Positions 62,863-64,000 of a stretch of DNA of 64,000 bases are shown piece by piece (position 1 is the stretch's first letter; each line of letters starts with the position of its first letter). The stretch covers positions 141,553 through 205,552 of the forward strand of contig JAFUOJ010000009.1 of NCBI GenBank assembly GCA_017481945.1. The letters are read 5' to 3'. The translations under genes and the position numbers were made by a program. The notes beneath the pieces are model-generated. The model had not been told where the DNA came from. It made no database searches and worked only from the letters and a program-made list of their open reading frames with translations. Source of the stretch: Parabacteroides sp. (GTDB lineage: Bacteria; Bacteroidota; Bacteroidia; Bacteroidales; Tannerellaceae).

Positions 62863-63651
62863 TTAATCAAGCTTTTTAACTGTAATGTTACGGAACCATA
62901 CATCATCACCATGATCTTGGAATCCGATATAACCTTCATGGTTTTCACCACCGCAATTTAGCAATAGGTCGTAAGCTTCCGGCCATTTTTCTTTGCTGAA
63001 TTTACTCTTATCCAACATTTCTTGCCACTGCGGAGTCCACAAATGATATTCAACTACAACTTCATCATTCTGGTAGTGAACAACAGTTCCTTTGTAAACC
63101 ATAATCTTTACTTTATTCCATTCACCTGCCGGTTTAGAATTTTGCGGTTTAGCAGGAATCATATCATACAAAGAAGAAGACTTACGGTTACCATCTTTAC
63201 CCAACTTAGCGTCCGGATGGTTTTCGTTATCCAACACCTGACATTCAGGAGCAGAGATATAAATAGGCTTGCCCGGAACTTCTTGAGCTAAATAGAAGAT
63301 ACCAGAGTTACCACCTTTAGAAATCTTCCATTCCAATTCCAATTCAAAGTTCTTGAACTTCTGGTCAAAGATTAAATCTCCACCATCTTTATTCTGAGCT
63401 TCGCCGCCACCAGAACCGTTGAATTTAATGCAACCATCTTCGATTGTCCAACGAGAAGGAACGTCTTGACGATTGTAACCTCTCCAACCAGTAAAGTCCT
63501 TACCATTAAACAAAGAGATCTTACCTTCGTCTTCGCTTTTTACTTCAGTCTTTGTTTCAGCAGCTGCATTTTCAGCTTTCTGTCCACCACCACAAGATAC
63601 CATGAAAGACATCATTGCAGCAGCACCTAATAATAATACTGACTTTTTCAT
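62863..63651 (-). CDS. DUF1080 (3-keto-disaccharide hydrolase family) lipoprotein
   Basis: A 262-residue protein. Lipoprotein signal (LLGAAAMMSFMVSCGGGQ). The domain begins SLFNGKDFTGWRGYNRQDVP, and continues with DLIFDQKFKNFELELEWKIS and GNSGIFYLAQEV, the DUF1080 concanavalin-like fold. Members act on 3-keto glycosides or bind sugars. It follows a Gfo/Idh/MocA oxidoreductase gene by 24 nt; the pair is frequent in Bacteroidetes and fits a 3-keto-sugar pathway. Confidence 0.92.
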   Translation of the reverse strand: MKKSVLLLGAAAMMSFMVSCGGGQKAENAAAETKTEVKSEDEGKISLFNGKDFTGWRGYNRQDVPSRWTIEDGCIKFNGSGGGEAQNKDGGDLIFDQKFKNFELELEWKISKGGNSGIFYLAQEVPGKPIYISAPECQVLDNENHPDAKLGKDGNRKSSSLYDMIPAKPQNSKPAGEWNKVKIMVYKGTVVHYQNDEVVVEYHLWTPQWQEMLDKSKFSKEKWPEAYDLLLNCGGENHEGYIGFQDHGDDVWFRNITVKKLD

Positions 63652-63675
63652 TCTTTATTTTAATTATTAAATCAA

Positions 63676-64000
63676 TTATCTTGGCATATCAGGCAAATTC
63701 CAGCCAGCGCGATAGTTATGTTTAATCAATTCAGCTGCAAATTGTTTTGCATTTACCGGATCTGTCCAGTCTTTTGCAAATGATGGATGACCGTCCTTGA
63801 TTGTGAAACCATCCTTAATACAAGTCTTGATCATTTCATCATCTTTAATGTTCAAGAACTGCATATTCTGACCATCCCATTCTAATGTTCTGTTCAATGC
63901 TTGCAAACGAACTGCCAATACACCCATAACAATCATTTCATTGAATGGACCTGCTTCAGAGAAGTCTGATTTACATTTCACACGATTAGAGCCAGCTTTA
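63676..64000 (-). CDS. Gfo/Idh/MocA family oxidoreductase, C-terminal part (partial)
   Basis: The last 108 codons of a gene that continues past the right edge. The visible part (FSEAGPFNEMIVMGVLAVRL; LNRTLEWDGQNMQFLNI; ending HNYRAGWNLPDMPR) matches the substrate domain and C-terminal tail of Gfo/Idh/MocA dehydrogenases linked to DUF1080 proteins in Bacteroidetes. The NAD-binding fold is outside the window. The other strand shows nothing better. Confidence 0.82.
   Translation of the reverse strand, partial: KAGSNRVKCKSDFSEAGPFNEMIVMGVLAVRLQALNRTLEWDGQNMQFLNIKDDEMIKTCIKDGFTIKDGHPSFAKDWTDPVNAKQFAAELIKHNYRAGWNLPDMPR

Overview
This window is a stretch of a Bacteroidales chromosome, AT-rich at roughly 40% GC. 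The evidence is the Bacteroidetes atp gene order (atpD-atpC-membrane protein-atpB-E-F-H-A-G), promoters of the Bacteroides type (-33 TTTG, -7 TAnnTTTG), NigD-like, DUF349, DUF3127, DUF5119, DUF3575 and fimbrillin-type proteins, and many lipoproteins with an acidic stretch after the lipobox Cys. A Parabacteroides/Tannerella-like genus is plausible, but I cannot fix the genus from sequence alone.

Layout: 1-5740 is the F1Fo ATP synthase operon (atpD enters truncated). 5989-8708 is nrdD-nrdG (anaerobic ribonucleotide reductase and activase). 8709-14675 is an accessory region. Two different C10 (streptopain-family) cysteine protease cassettes are stacked between near-identical borders: (nrdG, 41-bp repeats, serpin, C10 protease, short gene remnant), then (broken nrdG copy, shortened 41-bp repeats, unknown lipoprotein, frameshifted C10 protease, same remnant). 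14744-22380 carries a CpxP/Spy-like protein and tamB-tamL (envelope biogenesis). 22443-24411 holds small secreted SH3-type proteins, two of them behind related hairpin-forming leader elements. 24543-29801 carries a propeller lipoprotein, an acyltransferase, ddl, an RluD-type pseudouridine synthase, a PASTA protein and rpmH. 29975-37940 has a TPR protein, the oadGAB sodium-pumping decarboxylase, a DUF349 protein, an ATP-grasp-like protein and tRNA-Pro. 37977-44563 is core metabolism and envelope (aroB, alaS, M23 peptidase, MerR, DUF3127, CaCA exchanger).

44602-50852 is a second accessory island: a truncated Rpn-type transposase fragment, seven tandem 23-bp hairpin repeats, then a fimbrial operon (HU, DUF3575, DUF5119 and fimbrillin-like adhesin). 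Its only evident promoter lies between perfect 17-bp inverted repeats next to a tyrosine recombinase gene. This has the architecture of a phase-variable invertible promoter, drawn here in the ON orientation. 50981-59456 returns to core genes (relA/spoT, lytic transglycosylase, DUF5683, parB, parA, surE, lpxB). 59546-62579 has a NigD-like lipoprotein and a sigma factor/anti-sigma-like/DUF4097-like operon. 62863-64000 has a DUF1080 protein and the end of a Gfo/Idh/MocA protein.

The most noteworthy items are the recombinase/invertible promoter/fimbria module, the stacked protease-inhibitor cassettes with shared borders, and several arrays of short tandem hairpins in intergenic DNA.
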